Shown here: piece by piece, positions 1-8,907 of the stretch
How positions within the stretch are numbered: the first letter of the stretch is position 1
How the letters are laid out: every line of letters starts with the position of its first letter
DNA from: Actinomyces trachealis
GTDB lineage: Bacteria > Actinomycetota > Actinomycetes > Actinomycetales > Actinomycetaceae
Length of the DNA stretch: 64,000 nucleotides
Assembly: GCF_015711475.1 (NCBI RefSeq)
Contig: NZ_CP065027.1
Coordinates: 1,550,001 to 1,614,000, forward strand
Reading direction: 5' to 3'
Notes under the pieces: model-generated
The model's input: only the letters and a program-made list of their open reading frames with translations
Told to the model about the DNA's origin: nothing
Database searches by the model: none
Made by a program: the position numbers and the translations under genes

Positions 1-1
1 C

Positions 2-1216
2 ACAGCCGCCTCCCAGCGCAGCCGACGCTCCGAGGGCAACCTGGCCAACACCGCCCAGGAGGCCCTCGGCGCCATCAAGGTGGTCCAGGCCTACGGGCTT
101 GAGCCCCTCCTGCAGGAGCGCTTCAGCGGCGTCAACACGACCTCTCTGCGCGAAGGAGTCCAGTCCCGGCGCATCGCAGCGCGCCTGGAGCGTCGCACCG
201 ACGTCATCGTGGGAGTGGCGGCTGCCGTCGTCATGATCGGGGGCGGGCTGCGCGTCCTTCAGGGTGCCATGACGCCGGGAGACCTGGTGCTGTTCACCAC
301 CTACCTGCGCACCACCATGAAGCCCCTGCGGGACATGGCCAAGTACACCGGCCGTATCTCCCGGGCCACCGCCTCAGGGGAGCGTGTCGCCGCCCTCATG
401 GCCATAAAGCCCGAGATCGTCTCACCGCAGCAGGGCTTCATGCTGCACAACGTGCGGGGCATGCTGCGCTTCGACGGAGTCAGGGCAGCCTACGAGGGCA
501 CCGAGGTGCTGCACGGCATCAGCCTGACCGTCCGCCCCGGTGAGCACGTGGCACTGGTCGGTCCCTCGGGATCGGGCAAGTCGACGCTCGCCTCCCTTGT
601 GGTACGAGCCATGGACCCCACTGCGGGCACCGTGAGCCTCGACGGCCAGCCACTGACGGAACTGAGCCTGAGCCACCTGCGGGCCCAGGTCTCGGTGCTG
701 CACCAGGAGGCGGTCCTGCTCACCGGCAGCATCAGGGAGAACATCCGGCTCTCACGCCCTGACGCGAGCGACTGGGAGGTCGAGCAGGCGGCACGCGCTG
801 CCTTCGCCCACGACTTCATCTGCTCGCTGCCCGAGGGCTACGACACCTCGGTCGGTGAGAGGGGCGGGACCCTGTCCGGCGGCCAGCGCCAGCGCGTGGC
901 GATCGCCCGGGCCCTGCTGAGGGACTCCAGGATCGTCGTGCTCGACGAGGCCACGACGGGGCTGGACCCCGACGCCGCCCTGGTCGTTCTCGACGCCATC
1001 GACCACCTCGTCGAGGGCCGCACCACCCTGACCGTCACTCACGACCCGCAGGCGGCGCTGCGCGCCGACCGCGTCGTATGGCTCCAGGACGGCAGGATCC
1101 TCATGGACGGCACCCCCGACAGGCTGCTGGCGTCCTCGACGGTGTTCCGCTCCTGGGCCGGGACGACACCCACCGCCGCCCCGCGCGCCCTCACACGCAT
1201 GGGGGGCCGAGCATGA
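2..1216 (+). CDS. ABC exporter, fused permease/ATP-binding protein (5' end outside window)
   Basis: The frame is open from base 2, so this is the C-terminal 404 residues of a longer gene; an internal GTG at 80 is not a real start. The first third is the end of an exporter-type transmembrane domain (hydrophobic stretch near residues 75-95). The nucleotide-binding domain follows, with Walker A GPSGSGKST near residue 187, the signature LSGGQRQR near 291, Walker B IVVLDEA near 311 and the H-loop VTHD. This is the fused half-transporter layout of type IV exporters, acting in the cytoplasmic membrane. Its stop overlaps the next start (ATGA), so it is coupled to two kinase-like genes and a UDP-glucose dehydrogenase. 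Export of a glycan or glycolipid is therefore plausible, but the substrate is not shown by the sequence. Confidence 0.9.
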   Translation, partial: TAASQRSRRSEGNLANTAQEALGAIKVVQAYGLEPLLQERFSGVNTTSLREGVQSRRIAARLERRTDVIVGVAAAVVMIGGGLRVLQGAMTPGDLVLFTTYLRTTMKPLRDMAKYTGRISRATASGERVAALMAIKPEIVSPQQGFMLHNVRGMLRFDGVRAAYEGTEVLHGISLTVRPGEHVALVGPSGSGKSTLASLVVRAMDPTAGTVSLDGQPLTELSLSHLRAQVSVLHQEAVLLTGSIRENIRLSRPDASDWEVEQAARAAFAHDFICSLPEGYDTSVGERGGTLSGGQRQRVAIARALLRDSRIVVLDEATTGLDPDAALVVLDAIDHLVEGRTTLTVTHDPQAALRADRVVWLQDGRILMDGTPDRLLASSTVFRSWAGTTPTAAPRALTRMGGRA

Positions 1217-2355
1217 GCGCCCCGGTGGCCGACGTCCTGAGGACCGTGCTGGACACCGACGCCCTGAGCGAGCTGGTCGGCCGACCTGTGCGCGCCGTGC
1301 GGCTGCGAGTCAAACCCGAGGTCTCCCTCCTCATGGCCCTGGCAGAGCGCGACTCGGGCCGCACCGCCGGCTGGGCCCGGGTCCTGTGGCCCGTCTCCGC
1401 CTCCAAGGCCGCCGAGGTCCGGCTGCGCGCTGAGCGCTACGGGCAGCAGGTTCTCACCCGCACGCTGCCCGACGGGCTCATCCTCCAGGCAGGCCCCGAG
1501 CTCGCCGATCCCAAGCTCGCCGACCACCTGGGCCGGGCCCGCGAGCGCGGGCTGCTGGCGGGTATCGCCCCCGAGGCGGTGCTGCGCTACAACCCGGCGC
1601 GGCGCCTGGTGCTGCGCACCGCAGACGGGGTGCTGCGCGTGCGCACCGGCGGCGGACGCCGCATCGATCAGATCCACCGCGCCGTCGGCATGGTCCTCCC
1701 CGTGCCACGGCTCACCGACCTGGGTGGGTCCTGGGACCCGGAGCACTACAGCCTTCAAGAGCTGTGCGGCAGCACCGACCTGGAGCAGTCGCCGAGCCAG
1801 GAGGACACCTGCCGGGCCGGAGCCCTGCTCGCCCAGTTGCACGCCTCCACGTCCTCACTGCCCGACGACGTGCGTGCCGGGCTGCGAAGCGCTCCTGTCT
1901 CAGCCGAGGCGCTTGTGCGGGTCCACGCTCAGGTTCTTGAGTCCCTGGCCCCCGCGCTGGCCCGCAGGACCCGCGCACTCGTCGCCGTGCTGCCGACGCA
2001 GCTCGAGGGAGCACCGGTCCTCATCCACGGCGACGCCTCCCCAGACCAGTTCCTCAGGGACCCGGCCAGCCGGTCCCTGTGGCTGACCGACTTCGACCGG
2101 GCCCGGCTCGCTCCGGCCGCCGTCGACCTGGGCTCCTACCTGGCCGTCTGCCCGCCGGAGGCGGGCACCGTCCTGCTGCAGGGATACCGGCAGGAGGCGG
2201 GGCGGGTACCGGACAGGCGGCCGCTGCGCGCCGCCACCGTCCTGGCCGAGCTCTCGCGCCTGACCGAGCCGCTGCGGCACGCGGACCCGGCCTGGGGCGA
2301 GGCCGTCAGTGCCCGGCTCTCACGTCTGGAGGACACGGGAGGCCAGCGGACATGA
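1213..2355 (+). CDS. APH-fold phosphotransferase (first of a pair)
   Basis: 380 aa, started at the ATG that overlaps the upstream stop (ATGA). The C-terminal half carries the APH/choline-kinase catalytic motifs: a Brenner-type loop HGDASPDQ near residue 275 and a DFD metal-binding motif about 18 residues later. The N-terminal lobe is diverged and lacks an obvious glycine-rich loop. Proteins of this fold transfer the ATP gamma-phosphate to small hydroxyl substrates such as sugars, aminoglycosides or choline. The setting with an exporter, a second kinase of the same fold and UDP-glucose dehydrogenase argues for a sugar or glycolipid substrate rather than antibiotic resistance; that is inference. 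It overlaps the next gene by ATGA. Confidence 0.78.
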   Translation: MSAPVADVLRTVLDTDALSELVGRPVRAVRLRVKPEVSLLMALAERDSGRTAGWARVLWPVSASKAAEVRLRAERYGQQVLTRTLPDGLILQAGPELADPKLADHLGRARERGLLAGIAPEAVLRYNPARRLVLRTADGVLRVRTGGGRRIDQIHRAVGMVLPVPRLTDLGGSWDPEHYSLQELCGSTDLEQSPSQEDTCRAGALLAQLHASTSSLPDDVRAGLRSAPVSAEALVRVHAQVLESLAPALARRTRALVAVLPTQLEGAPVLIHGDASPDQFLRDPASRSLWLTDFDRARLAPAAVDLGSYLAVCPPEAGTVLLQGYRQEAGRVPDRRPLRAATVLAELSRLTEPLRHADPAWGEAVSARLSRLEDTGGQRT

Positions 2356-3449
2356 GCACTGAGAAGAACAGGAGCACCCCCGCCGTGCAGCACCCCGAAC
2401 CCGGCACCGGCACGTGCGATGCCCTGTCCCGCCTGCCGGGCATCAGGCGCGCGTGGCCCGCTCGGGATGGCTCGATCAGCATCGAGTGCCGCGACGAGCA
2501 GGGGCGGCTCCGGGCAGGGACCCTGGCACCGCAGGGCACCGTCAGCATGCTGCCCTACGCGACGGACCCGGCCCTGCCCGCCCTGGCCCCACCACCGCAC
2601 GGTGAGCTCGTCGTCCACCGTGCGGCTCGGCGCGCGGTCGTGCTTGAGCCCGAGCGGGTGCGCAAGGCCACGAGATCCGGACGCGCCGCCCCGTCGTCGG
2701 CTGCGCTGGCCGCCTTCGGGGCCTTCACCGCCATGGGTTTGAGGGTCCCCCGTGTCCTTGCCGTCGGCGACGCCTACATCGACTTGGAGAGGCTGCCGGG
2801 GTGCAGCCTGGCCGAGCTGGGTGACGACGGGCTGGAGGGCTGGAAGCAGCTGGCGGGCGTGTGGGGCGGGTTGTCGCGGCCCGACGCCGACCTGCCCGTC
2901 CACGGCCCCCGGCAGGAGGCCGAGGTCCTGCGTGGCTGGTTCGGCAACGCCAGCCGCCGCGGGCTGCTGACGGGCCTGGTCGAGGACCCCGAGGCCCTCG
3001 AGCATGCGGTGGAGGAGGTCTGCGCCAAGCTCGTGCAGGACACGCCCGGGTCCATGACCCTCAGCCACCGCGACCTGCACGACGGCCAGCTGCTGTGGAA
3101 CGGCGAGGTGCTGTCCCTCATCGACCTGGACACGGCCTGCCTGGCCGAGGCCGAGCTGGACCTGGGCAACCTCATCGCCCACGCCGAGCTCATGAACGTC
3201 CAGGGGCGTCTGAGCGATCGGGGTGCCGAGCGCCTGTCCCCCGTCCTGGATCTCATGTGCTCCGCGGTGCCCGCACACGCCGACCGTCTGAGCATCTACC
3301 GCCGCAGCGCCGCGCTGCGACTCATCTTCGTCCACGCCTTCCGCCCCGGCGCGAGGGCGTGGCTCCCCACCTGGGTGTGCAGGAGCCTGGCCCCCCTTCC
3401 GTCGTCCTGCACCATCAATCTAAGTCTAAGGAGCGCACCATGCGTCTGA
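2352..3449 (+). CDS. APH-fold phosphotransferase (second of a pair)
   Basis: 365 aa; the ATG at 2352 overlaps the previous stop. Catalytic loop HRDLHDGQLL near residue 240 and the downstream DLD metal-ligand motif place it in the aminoglycoside/choline phosphotransferase superfamily, and both are closer to consensus than in the upstream paralogue. It has no signal peptide or membrane segment and should act in the cytoplasm. The last 10 bases overlap the start of the UDP-glucose dehydrogenase gene, whose ribosome-binding site (ctaaggag) lies inside this reading frame. Two adjacent, strongly diverged kinases of one fold suggest two successive or heteromeric steps on one substrate, but the substrate cannot be named. 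Confidence 0.78.
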   Translation: MSTEKNRSTPAVQHPEPGTGTCDALSRLPGIRRAWPARDGSISIECRDEQGRLRAGTLAPQGTVSMLPYATDPALPALAPPPHGELVVHRAARRAVVLEPERVRKATRSGRAAPSSAALAAFGAFTAMGLRVPRVLAVGDAYIDLERLPGCSLAELGDDGLEGWKQLAGVWGGLSRPDADLPVHGPRQEAEVLRGWFGNASRRGLLTGLVEDPEALEHAVEEVCAKLVQDTPGSMTLSHRDLHDGQLLWNGEVLSLIDLDTACLAEAELDLGNLIAHAELMNVQGRLSDRGAERLSPVLDLMCSAVPAHADRLSIYRRSAALRLIFVHAFRPGARAWLPTWVCRSLAPLPSSCTINLSLRSAPCV

Positions 3450-4756
3450 CAGTTGTCGGCTGCGGCTACCTGGGCGCGGTTCACGCCGCCGCCATGTCCC
3501 ACCTGGGCCACGACGTCCTGGGAATCGAGACCGACCCCCTGCGGGTCGAGGCCCTGCGCCAGGGGCGGGCCCCCTTCTACGAGCCCGGTCTGCCCGAGCT
3601 GATCCAGGAAGGTGTCGACAGCGGTCGGCTGCGGTTCACGTGTGAGCCCACCGCTGAGGACGTGGCCGGGGCAGATGTCCACTTCATTGCGGTAGGCACC
3701 CCCCAGAGCCACGGCTCGGGCAAAGCGGACCTGTCACAGGTGCGTGCTGCGGTCGACATGCTCGCCTCGTTCCTGGACGGCCAGCGCCTGCCGCTGGTGG
3801 TCGGCAAGTCGACGGTGCCGGTGGGAACGTCCGCCGAGCTCGCCGGGGCGCTGGCAGGACGGGCCCGTCTGGTGTGGAACCCCGAGTTCCTCCGGGAGGG
3901 ATTCGCCGTCGAGGACACGCTCCACCCCGACCGCATCGTCTACGGTTTGCCCGACTCCCCCCAGGAGGCACAGGTCGCACAGTCGGTGCTGGACGAGGTC
4001 TACGCCCAGATCCTCGACGAGGACGTCCCGCGCATCCTCACCGACTACGCCACCGCCGAGCTCGTCAAGACCTCCGCCAACGCCTTCCTGGCCATGAAGA
4101 TCAGCTTCATCAACGCCATGGCCGGCATGTGCGAGGCCGCAGGGGGTGACGTGACGGTCCTGGCCCGTGCCCTGGGCATGGACGCACGGATCGGCGGACG
4201 TTTCCTGCGCGCCGGGGTGGGCTTCGGCGGCGGCTGCCTGCCCAAGGACATCCGCGCCCTGGCGACGAGGGCCTCAGAGCTGGGGGTTGAGGCCCTCACG
4301 CGTCTGCTCGACCAGGTCGACTCCATCAACCAGGGTCAGCGCGACCGTGTCGTCGACATGGCCGTCGAGTGCTGCGGGGACAGCGTCGAGGACGTGTCCG
4401 TCACCGTCCTGGGGGCCACCTTCAAGCCCAACAGCGACGACCTGCGCGACTCGCCCTCCCTGGAGGTCGCCGAGCGGCTGTCACAACTGGCCGCCCACGT
4501 CACGGTCTACGACCCGCAGGCCGCAGAGCAGGTGCGTCAGCGCAACCCCGACCTGGCCGTGGCCGAGGACCCCTGGGAGGCACTGGAGGGCGCCGACCTG
4601 GTGATCCTCGGCACCGAGTGGCAGGAGCTCATCGGGCTCGACCCCCATCGAGCCGCCCAGCTCGTCGCCCGTCCGGTCATCATCGACGCCCGCAACGCGC
4701 TCGACCCCACGGCGTGGCGCGCAGCCGGATGGTCGTACCGGGGCGTGGGACGGTGA
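3440..4756 (+). CDS. ugd: UDP-glucose 6-dehydrogenase
   Basis: 438 aa, the usual length of the UDP-glucose/GDP-mannose dehydrogenase family. The N-terminal Rossmann motif is VGCGYLGAVHA. The catalytic-cysteine motif GFGGGCLPKD is near residue 260, and the UDP-binding domain follows with ATFKPNSDDLRDSPS. The family oxidises UDP-glucose to UDP-glucuronate with two NAD+, providing the uronic acid precursor for acidic wall or capsular glycans. The start at 3440 has ctaaggag just upstream. The gene overlaps the preceding kinase by 10 bases and the following sensor kinase by GTGA. Its place in the operon is the best clue that the exporter and kinases handle a glycan. Confidence 0.9.
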   Translation: MRLTVVGCGYLGAVHAAAMSHLGHDVLGIETDPLRVEALRQGRAPFYEPGLPELIQEGVDSGRLRFTCEPTAEDVAGADVHFIAVGTPQSHGSGKADLSQVRAAVDMLASFLDGQRLPLVVGKSTVPVGTSAELAGALAGRARLVWNPEFLREGFAVEDTLHPDRIVYGLPDSPQEAQVAQSVLDEVYAQILDEDVPRILTDYATAELVKTSANAFLAMKISFINAMAGMCEAAGGDVTVLARALGMDARIGGRFLRAGVGFGGGCLPKDIRALATRASELGVEALTRLLDQVDSINQGQRDRVVDMAVECCGDSVEDVSVTVLGATFKPNSDDLRDSPSLEVAERLSQLAAHVTVYDPQAAEQVRQRNPDLAVAEDPWEALEGADLVILGTEWQELIGLDPHRAAQLVARPVIIDARNALDPTAWRAAGWSYRGVGR

Positions 4757-6303
4757 GCACGACGACGCTCGTGCGACCCGGCGCCCCCGTGAGTACGACA
4801 GCACCGCTCGCCCGCTCTGGGCACACTGGTGCCGTGGACGTCGAGCAGATCAAGCCCTCGGTCACCGTCGGTGTACGGGTCATGGCCGCCATCATCCTGG
4901 TGTCGAGCATCGCCCTGCTCACCTCCGGTGCCATCGTGTGGGTGCTGGGGCGCCAGACGCTGCACGCCGACATCGACGACCAGCTCGACCGCGGTCGCAA
5001 GCACATCGAGCAGCTGGCGTCCGCGGGCATCGACCCCAGCAACGGGCAGAGTCTGACCGACGCCTCCAGCGTCGCTCGCGCCTACATCCGGCAGTCCGTC
5101 GTGGGCGCGGGCGAGAGCGTGCTGAGCTTCGAGGCGGAGGAGCTCAGCTCGCACTTCTCCTCCGACGCCACGCACCGTCAGCCCCAGCAGGACGAGCAGC
5201 TGGTGGAGATCCTGGCGGCCCTGAGCACGGCGAGGGACTCCACCACGACGACGGTGCACACCGATGAGAGCACCTACCGGGTCATGGTCGTGCCGCTGCG
5301 CGACGGCACGAACCAGGTGGCGCTGGCGCACGTCGTCGACCTGCACACCGCCGAGGCCTCGTTGCGGCGCACCATGACGCTGTACGGCGTCGCGGCGGTC
5401 ATCACCGTCGCCCTGGTCACCGCGCTGGCATGGTTCGTCGTCGAGCGGCTCCTGGCGCCGATCGGTGAGCTGCGCCAGGCCACCGAGTCGATCGGGCCCC
5501 AGGACCTGAGCACCCGCGTCCCCGTGCGCGGACGCGACGACCTGGGGATCCTGGCCCGGGCCGTCAACGGGATGCTCGACCGGGTCCAGCGCTCGGTGGA
5601 GGCCGAGCGCCGCATGCTCGACGACGTCGGGCACGAGCTGCGCACCCCCATCACCATCATCCGCGGCCACCTGGAGCTGCTCGACCCCGAGGACACCGAG
5701 GACATCAGCCGGACCCGCTACCTGGCCATCGAGGAGCTGGACCGCATGGGGACGATGGCCAACGACCTGCTGGAGCTCGCCAGGACCACAGGGACCGATT
5801 CCTTCGTACCCGCCCCCACCGACGTCGGCGACCTGACCACGAGTGTCTTCGACAAGGCGCAGGTCCTGGGTCCGCGCGTGTGGGTCCTGGAGGACAAGGC
5901 TCTCACCGTGTGCGAGCTCGACTCCCAGCGTGTGAGCCAGGCCTGGCTACAGCTGGCGGCCAACGCCGTGAAGTACTCGGAGGCCGACTCGCGTGTCGTC
6001 CTGGGGTCGCGGACCACGGACAGCGAGCTGCTCCTGTGGGTGACGGACGAGGGAATTGGCATCGCCCCCGAGGAGCTGAAGCTCGTGCGCCAGCGTTTCT
6101 GGCGCAGCGCCAGCGCCGAGCACATGGCCACGGGATCGGGTCTGGGGCTGAGCATCGTGGAGAACATCATCGCCGCTCACCGGGGCACCTTGGACATCAG
6201 CTCCGTCGTCGGCACCGGTTCGCGGTTCACCATGCGGATACCGCTGGAGCAGGATCCTGATCAGCAGCCGAGGACACGCATGACAAGGGGACACAAGCCA
6301 TGA
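4753..6303 (+). CDS. HAMP-domain sensor histidine kinase
   Basis: 516 aa from the GTG that overlaps the previous stop; a GTG at 4831 is an alternative. Order of domains: hydrophobic segment about 41-66, extracytoplasmic region, second segment about 207-230, HAMP, HisKA with phospho-acceptor His near 294 in GHELRTP, and HATPase with N box ANAVKYS, G1 DEGIGI and G2 GSGLGLS. This is a typical membrane-bound OmpR-class kinase. The sensed signal is unknown; the extracytoplasmic region of roughly 140 residues is rich in Gln, Ser and Glu. It is translationally coupled to the response regulator that follows and probably controls this envelope-glycan operon itself. Confidence 0.9.
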   Translation: MSTTTLVRPGAPVSTTAPLARSGHTGAVDVEQIKPSVTVGVRVMAAIILVSSIALLTSGAIVWVLGRQTLHADIDDQLDRGRKHIEQLASAGIDPSNGQSLTDASSVARAYIRQSVVGAGESVLSFEAEELSSHFSSDATHRQPQQDEQLVEILAALSTARDSTTTTVHTDESTYRVMVVPLRDGTNQVALAHVVDLHTAEASLRRTMTLYGVAAVITVALVTALAWFVVERLLAPIGELRQATESIGPQDLSTRVPVRGRDDLGILARAVNGMLDRVQRSVEAERRMLDDVGHELRTPITIIRGHLELLDPEDTEDISRTRYLAIEELDRMGTMANDLLELARTTGTDSFVPAPTDVGDLTTSVFDKAQVLGPRVWVLEDKALTVCELDSQRVSQAWLQLAANAVKYSEADSRVVLGSRTTDSELLLWVTDEGIGIAPEELKLVRQRFWRSASAEHMATGSGLGLSIVENIIAAHRGTLDISSVVGTGSRFTMRIPLEQDPDQQPRTRMTRGHKP

Positions 6304-6965
6304 GCCGCATCCTGGTGGTGGAGGACGAGCCGCGTATCGCCTCCTTCCTGCTCAAGGGCCTCAAGGCCGCAGGCTTCAGCGCCGAGGCCACGGCCTCGGG
6401 CAACGAGGCGATCGGCCTGGCCGTACACGACCGGGCCGACCTCATCATCCTCGACGTTGGCCTACCGGACGTCGACGGGTTCACCGTCCTGGAGCAGATC
6501 CGAGGCCAGGGAGTGCGCGTTCCCGTCATCATGCTCACCGCCCGCTCCTCCGTGGAGGCCAGGGTCAAGGGCCTGGAAGGAGGGGCGGACGACTACGTGC
6601 CCAAGCCCTTCTCCTTCGAGGAGCTGCTCGCCCGGGTGCGGCTGCGGCTGCGCGACGAGTCCCCGGCGAGCGATTCCGACCCGGTACGCCTGTTCCACGA
6701 TGACCTGGCCCTGGACCTGCGCGGGCGGACCATGGAGGTCTCGGGGGTCACGGTCGAGCTCTCTGCCCGCGAGTTCGCCCTCGCCGAGACCTTCATGCGT
6801 CACCCCGGGCAGGTCCTAAGCAGGCAGCAGCTGCTGAGCAGGGTGTGGGGTTACGACTTCGACCCCGGCTCCAACGTCGTCGAGGTCTACGTGTCCTACC
6901 TCAGGGCGAAGATCGGCAAGAAACGGATCCAGAACGTGCGTGGCATGGGCTACCGGCTCGTGTGA
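6300..6965 (+). CDS. OmpR/PhoB-family response regulator
   Basis: 221 aa; the ATG overlaps the kinase stop (ATGA). The receiver domain has the acidic pair EDE near 8-10, phospho-acceptor Asp52 in ILDVGLPD, the conserved Thr in MLTARS and Lys in VPKPFS. The winged-helix DNA-binding domain follows, with SAREFALAETFMRHPG, LLSRVWGYDFDPGSNVVEVYVSYLR and the final GMGYRLV. It is the cognate partner of the upstream kinase and should act as a DNA-binding transcription factor. It is the last gene of the operon and is followed after one base by a strong hairpin. Confidence 0.92.
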   Translation: MSRILVVEDEPRIASFLLKGLKAAGFSAEATASGNEAIGLAVHDRADLIILDVGLPDVDGFTVLEQIRGQGVRVPVIMLTARSSVEARVKGLEGGADDYVPKPFSFEELLARVRLRLRDESPASDSDPVRLFHDDLALDLRGRTMEVSGVTVELSAREFALAETFMRHPGQVLSRQQLLSRVWGYDFDPGSNVVEVYVSYLRAKIGKKRIQNVRGMGYRLV

Positions 6966-6966
6966 G

Positions 6967-7014
6967 CTGAGTGACCGCACCACGGCCCTGACAGGCCGTG
7001 GTGCGGTCACTCAG
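6967..7014. terminator. Perfect inverted repeat, bidirectional terminator
   Basis: Two perfectly complementary 21-base arms (6967-6987 and 6994-7014) surround a 6-base loop. The hairpin sits directly after the response regulator stop and 20 bases before the end of the convergent gene 7035-7370. No long T tract follows, as is common in high-GC actinobacteria. Confidence 0.85.
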
Positions 7015-7034
7015 GTCCTCGCCCTGTCCTTCAC

Positions 7035-7370
7035 TCAGTCGTTGTCGACGTCATCGCGGTCGTCGATGTCATCGCGGTCGTCGATGTCATCGTGGTCGCC
7101 ATCGGTCGGCGAGACAGGCACAGCGGGGGCGACGGGTGCCTCGGCGGGCGCACCGCCATCCTGCCCCACCGGGGTCGCGTTCTCGGGTGCGGCTGGGGCG
7201 GCGGTGCCCGTGGGGGCGGGGTTCGGGGTGGTGATGTCGATGCCGGGCCTTACGTCTCCCCCGTGGTGGGAGCCGAGCACCACCGACAGGACCCAGGTGA
7301 GCAGGAGCGAGGCCACGAGGATGATCAGGACGGCGATCAGGCGTCCACGAGTGCGTACCAGACGTGTCAT
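7035..7370 (-). CDS. Small single-pass membrane protein with acidic tail
   Basis: 111 aa, with a near-perfect Shine-Dalgarno (aaggagg) before the ATG at 7370. A basic N-terminus (TRLVRTRGR) is followed by one hydrophobic helix (about 11-33), then a Pro/Ala/Thr-rich linker and a C-terminal tail made of Asp-Arg-Asp-Asp-Ile repeats. The topology is either an uncleaved anchor or a poor signal peptide, with the tail outside the cell. The acidic tail could bind cations. I do not recognise a family. It lies upstream of nothing on its strand and downstream of proA, about 20 bases from the proA stop, so it could be cotranscribed with the pro operon. Confidence 0.65.
   Translation of the reverse strand: MTRLVRTRGRLIAVLIILVASLLLTWVLSVVLGSHHGGDVRPGIDITTPNPAPTGTAAPAAPENATPVGQDGGAPAEAPVAPAVPVSPTDGDHDDIDDRDDIDDRDDVDND
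7041..7096. repeat. 18-bp tandem repeat, about three copies
   Basis: The unit gtcgtcgatgtcatcgcg is repeated about three times with a few substitutions. It encodes the Asp/Arg/Ile tail of the small membrane protein on the - strand. Copy number could vary by slippage. Confidence 0.7.
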
Positions 7371-7389
7371 AGGTCCTCCTTCATCGTTC

Positions 7390-8781
7390 TCATGAGCGCA
7401 CGTGACTGTCGCCCTCGACGAGCCACTGGGTGGTCGTCAGGGCGGCCAGGCCCATGGGGCCGCGGGCGTGGAGCTTCTGGGTGGAGATGCCCAGCTCCGC
7501 GCCGAGGCCGAGCTGACCGCCGTCGGTGAAGCGCGTGGAGGCGTTGACCATGACGACGGCGGAGTCGACGCCCGCGGTGAAGGCGTTGACCGCGCGCAGG
7601 TCCTGAGCGAGGACGGCCTCAGTATGGCCGGACGTGTGCAGGCGGATGTGGTCAATCGCGGCCTCAAGCGTGTCTACCACGCGCACAGCCAGGTCCAGGG
7701 AGCCGTACTCAGCGTCCCAGTCCGCCGCGGTGGCGGGCACCAGCAGCGTATCCCGCTGGGTCTTGGCAGCGTATGGGGCCAGCACCGAGCGGGTGGCCTC
7801 ATCGGCGTGCAAGGTGACACCGCGCTCCCACAGAGCCTCCGCGACGAGCGGCAGGAAGTGCCCGGCGGCGTGGTTGTGGACCAGGAGGGTCTCAGCGGCG
7901 TTGCACACGCCGACCCGCTGGGTCTTAGCGTTCACTACGATCTCCACGGCTTTGCCCTGCTCTGCCGAGGAGTCCACGTATATGTGGCAATTGCCCGAAC
8001 CAGTCTCGATCACCGGCACCTTGGACTCCTCCACCACGGTGGCGATCAACCCGGCACCGCCACGCGGCACAAGCACGTCGATCAGACCCCGGGCGTGCAT
8101 CAGCGCATGAGCGCCGTCACGTCCGGCCTCATCCACGGTGGAGACCAGCTCGGCCGGCAGGCCACAAGAGACCAGGGCGCTGCGCAGCACCGCGACGATG
8201 GTGGCATTGGAGGCCTGGGCAGCGCTTCCGCCCCGCAGCACAACGGCGTTGCCGGACTTGATGGTCAAGGCGGCGACCTCCACAGTCACATTGGGGCGAG
8301 CCTCGTAGATCATGCCAATGACGCCCAGGGGCACGCGCAGGAGGCGCACGCGCAGCCCGTTGGGCAAGGTGCTTCCCTCCACGACGGCGCCCACAGGGTC
8401 CGCTAGGACGGCCACTTCCCGCAGGGAGTCTGCCATAGCGTGGATACGAGACTCGTCCAAGGCAAGGCGGTCCAGAAGACCTGGATTCATGCCACTGTCC
8501 CGGGCGTGCGCAAGATCTAGGGCGTTAGCGGCAATGATCTGGCTGGTCGCGGATTCAAGGGCGTCGGCCATAGCGTTCAAGGCCTTGTCTTTGCAGGCGC
8601 GGGTAGCACTAGCAAAGCTCCGTTGGGCCAGGCGGGCGGCGGTGGCAGTGCTTCGCACGAGTTCCTCGGCAGCGGGCGCACTGCCGGTGGTGGCCAGGGC
8701 TGCATCCAAGTGGGCGGCGACGGCGCTGGTGGAGGCAGGCTCCTGGGCCATGGCTGCGTCGGTGTTGTGGTCCTGGGTCAT
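7390..8781 (-). CDS. proA: Gamma-glutamyl phosphate reductase
   Basis: 463 aa from the ATG at 8781, chosen because AAGGAGGG lies just upstream; the longer open frame to 8871 adds an unconserved leader. Family features: [29 protein letters not shown], the catalytic-cysteine region [13 protein letters not shown], and [10 protein letters not shown] near the end. ProA reduces gamma-glutamyl phosphate with NADPH to glutamate semialdehyde, the second step of proline synthesis. It follows proB on the same strand after a 126-base gap, and the gene order obg-proB-proA is common in actinobacteria. Confidence 0.96.
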   Translation of the reverse strand: MTQDHNTDAAMAQEPASTSAVAAHLDAALATTGSAPAAEELVRSTATAARLAQRSFASATRACKDKALNAMADALESATSQIIAANALDLAHARDSGMNPGLLDRLALDESRIHAMADSLREVAVLADPVGAVVEGSTLPNGLRVRLLRVPLGVIGMIYEARPNVTVEVAALTIKSGNAVVLRGGSAAQASNATIVAVLRSALVSCGLPAELVSTVDEAGRDGAHALMHARGLIDVLVPRGGAGLIATVVEESKVPVIETGSGNCHIYVDSSAEQGKAVEIVVNAKTQRVGVCNAAETLLVHNHAAGHFLPLVAEALWERGVTLHADEATRSVLAPYAAKTQRDTLLVPATAADWDAEYGSLDLAVRVVDTLEAAIDHIRLHTSGHTEAVLAQDLRAVNAFTAGVDSAVVMVNASTRFTDGGQLGLGAELGISTQKLHARGPMGLAALTTTQWLVEGDSHVRS

Positions 8782-8907
8782 GACGCCCTCCTTGAAACTG
8801 GTTGGCCTGAACTTTAGGGCACTTCCGGCGTGAATGCGCTGGGCTTCCAACTGACCGCTGTGTACAAACAAAACCTTGACCTGCGGAACTCACCGCGCTG
8901 CGTCAGT

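Noticed and set aside
2136..3335. 399-residue open frame on the - strand opposite the APH-fold genes
   Set aside because: High GC removes stop codons from the opposite strand; there is no ribosome-binding site or domain, and the + strand genes form a coupled operon with clear motifs.
1213..3449. Aminoglycoside resistance genes
   Set aside because: The fold is that of APH enzymes, but overlap with an exporter, UDP-glucose dehydrogenase and a two-component system points to glycan metabolism, and similarity to known resistance kinases is not evident.
4537..5670. 377-residue open frame on the - strand opposite the sensor kinase
   Set aside because: Asp/Val/His-rich composition typical of antisense frames, with no domain.
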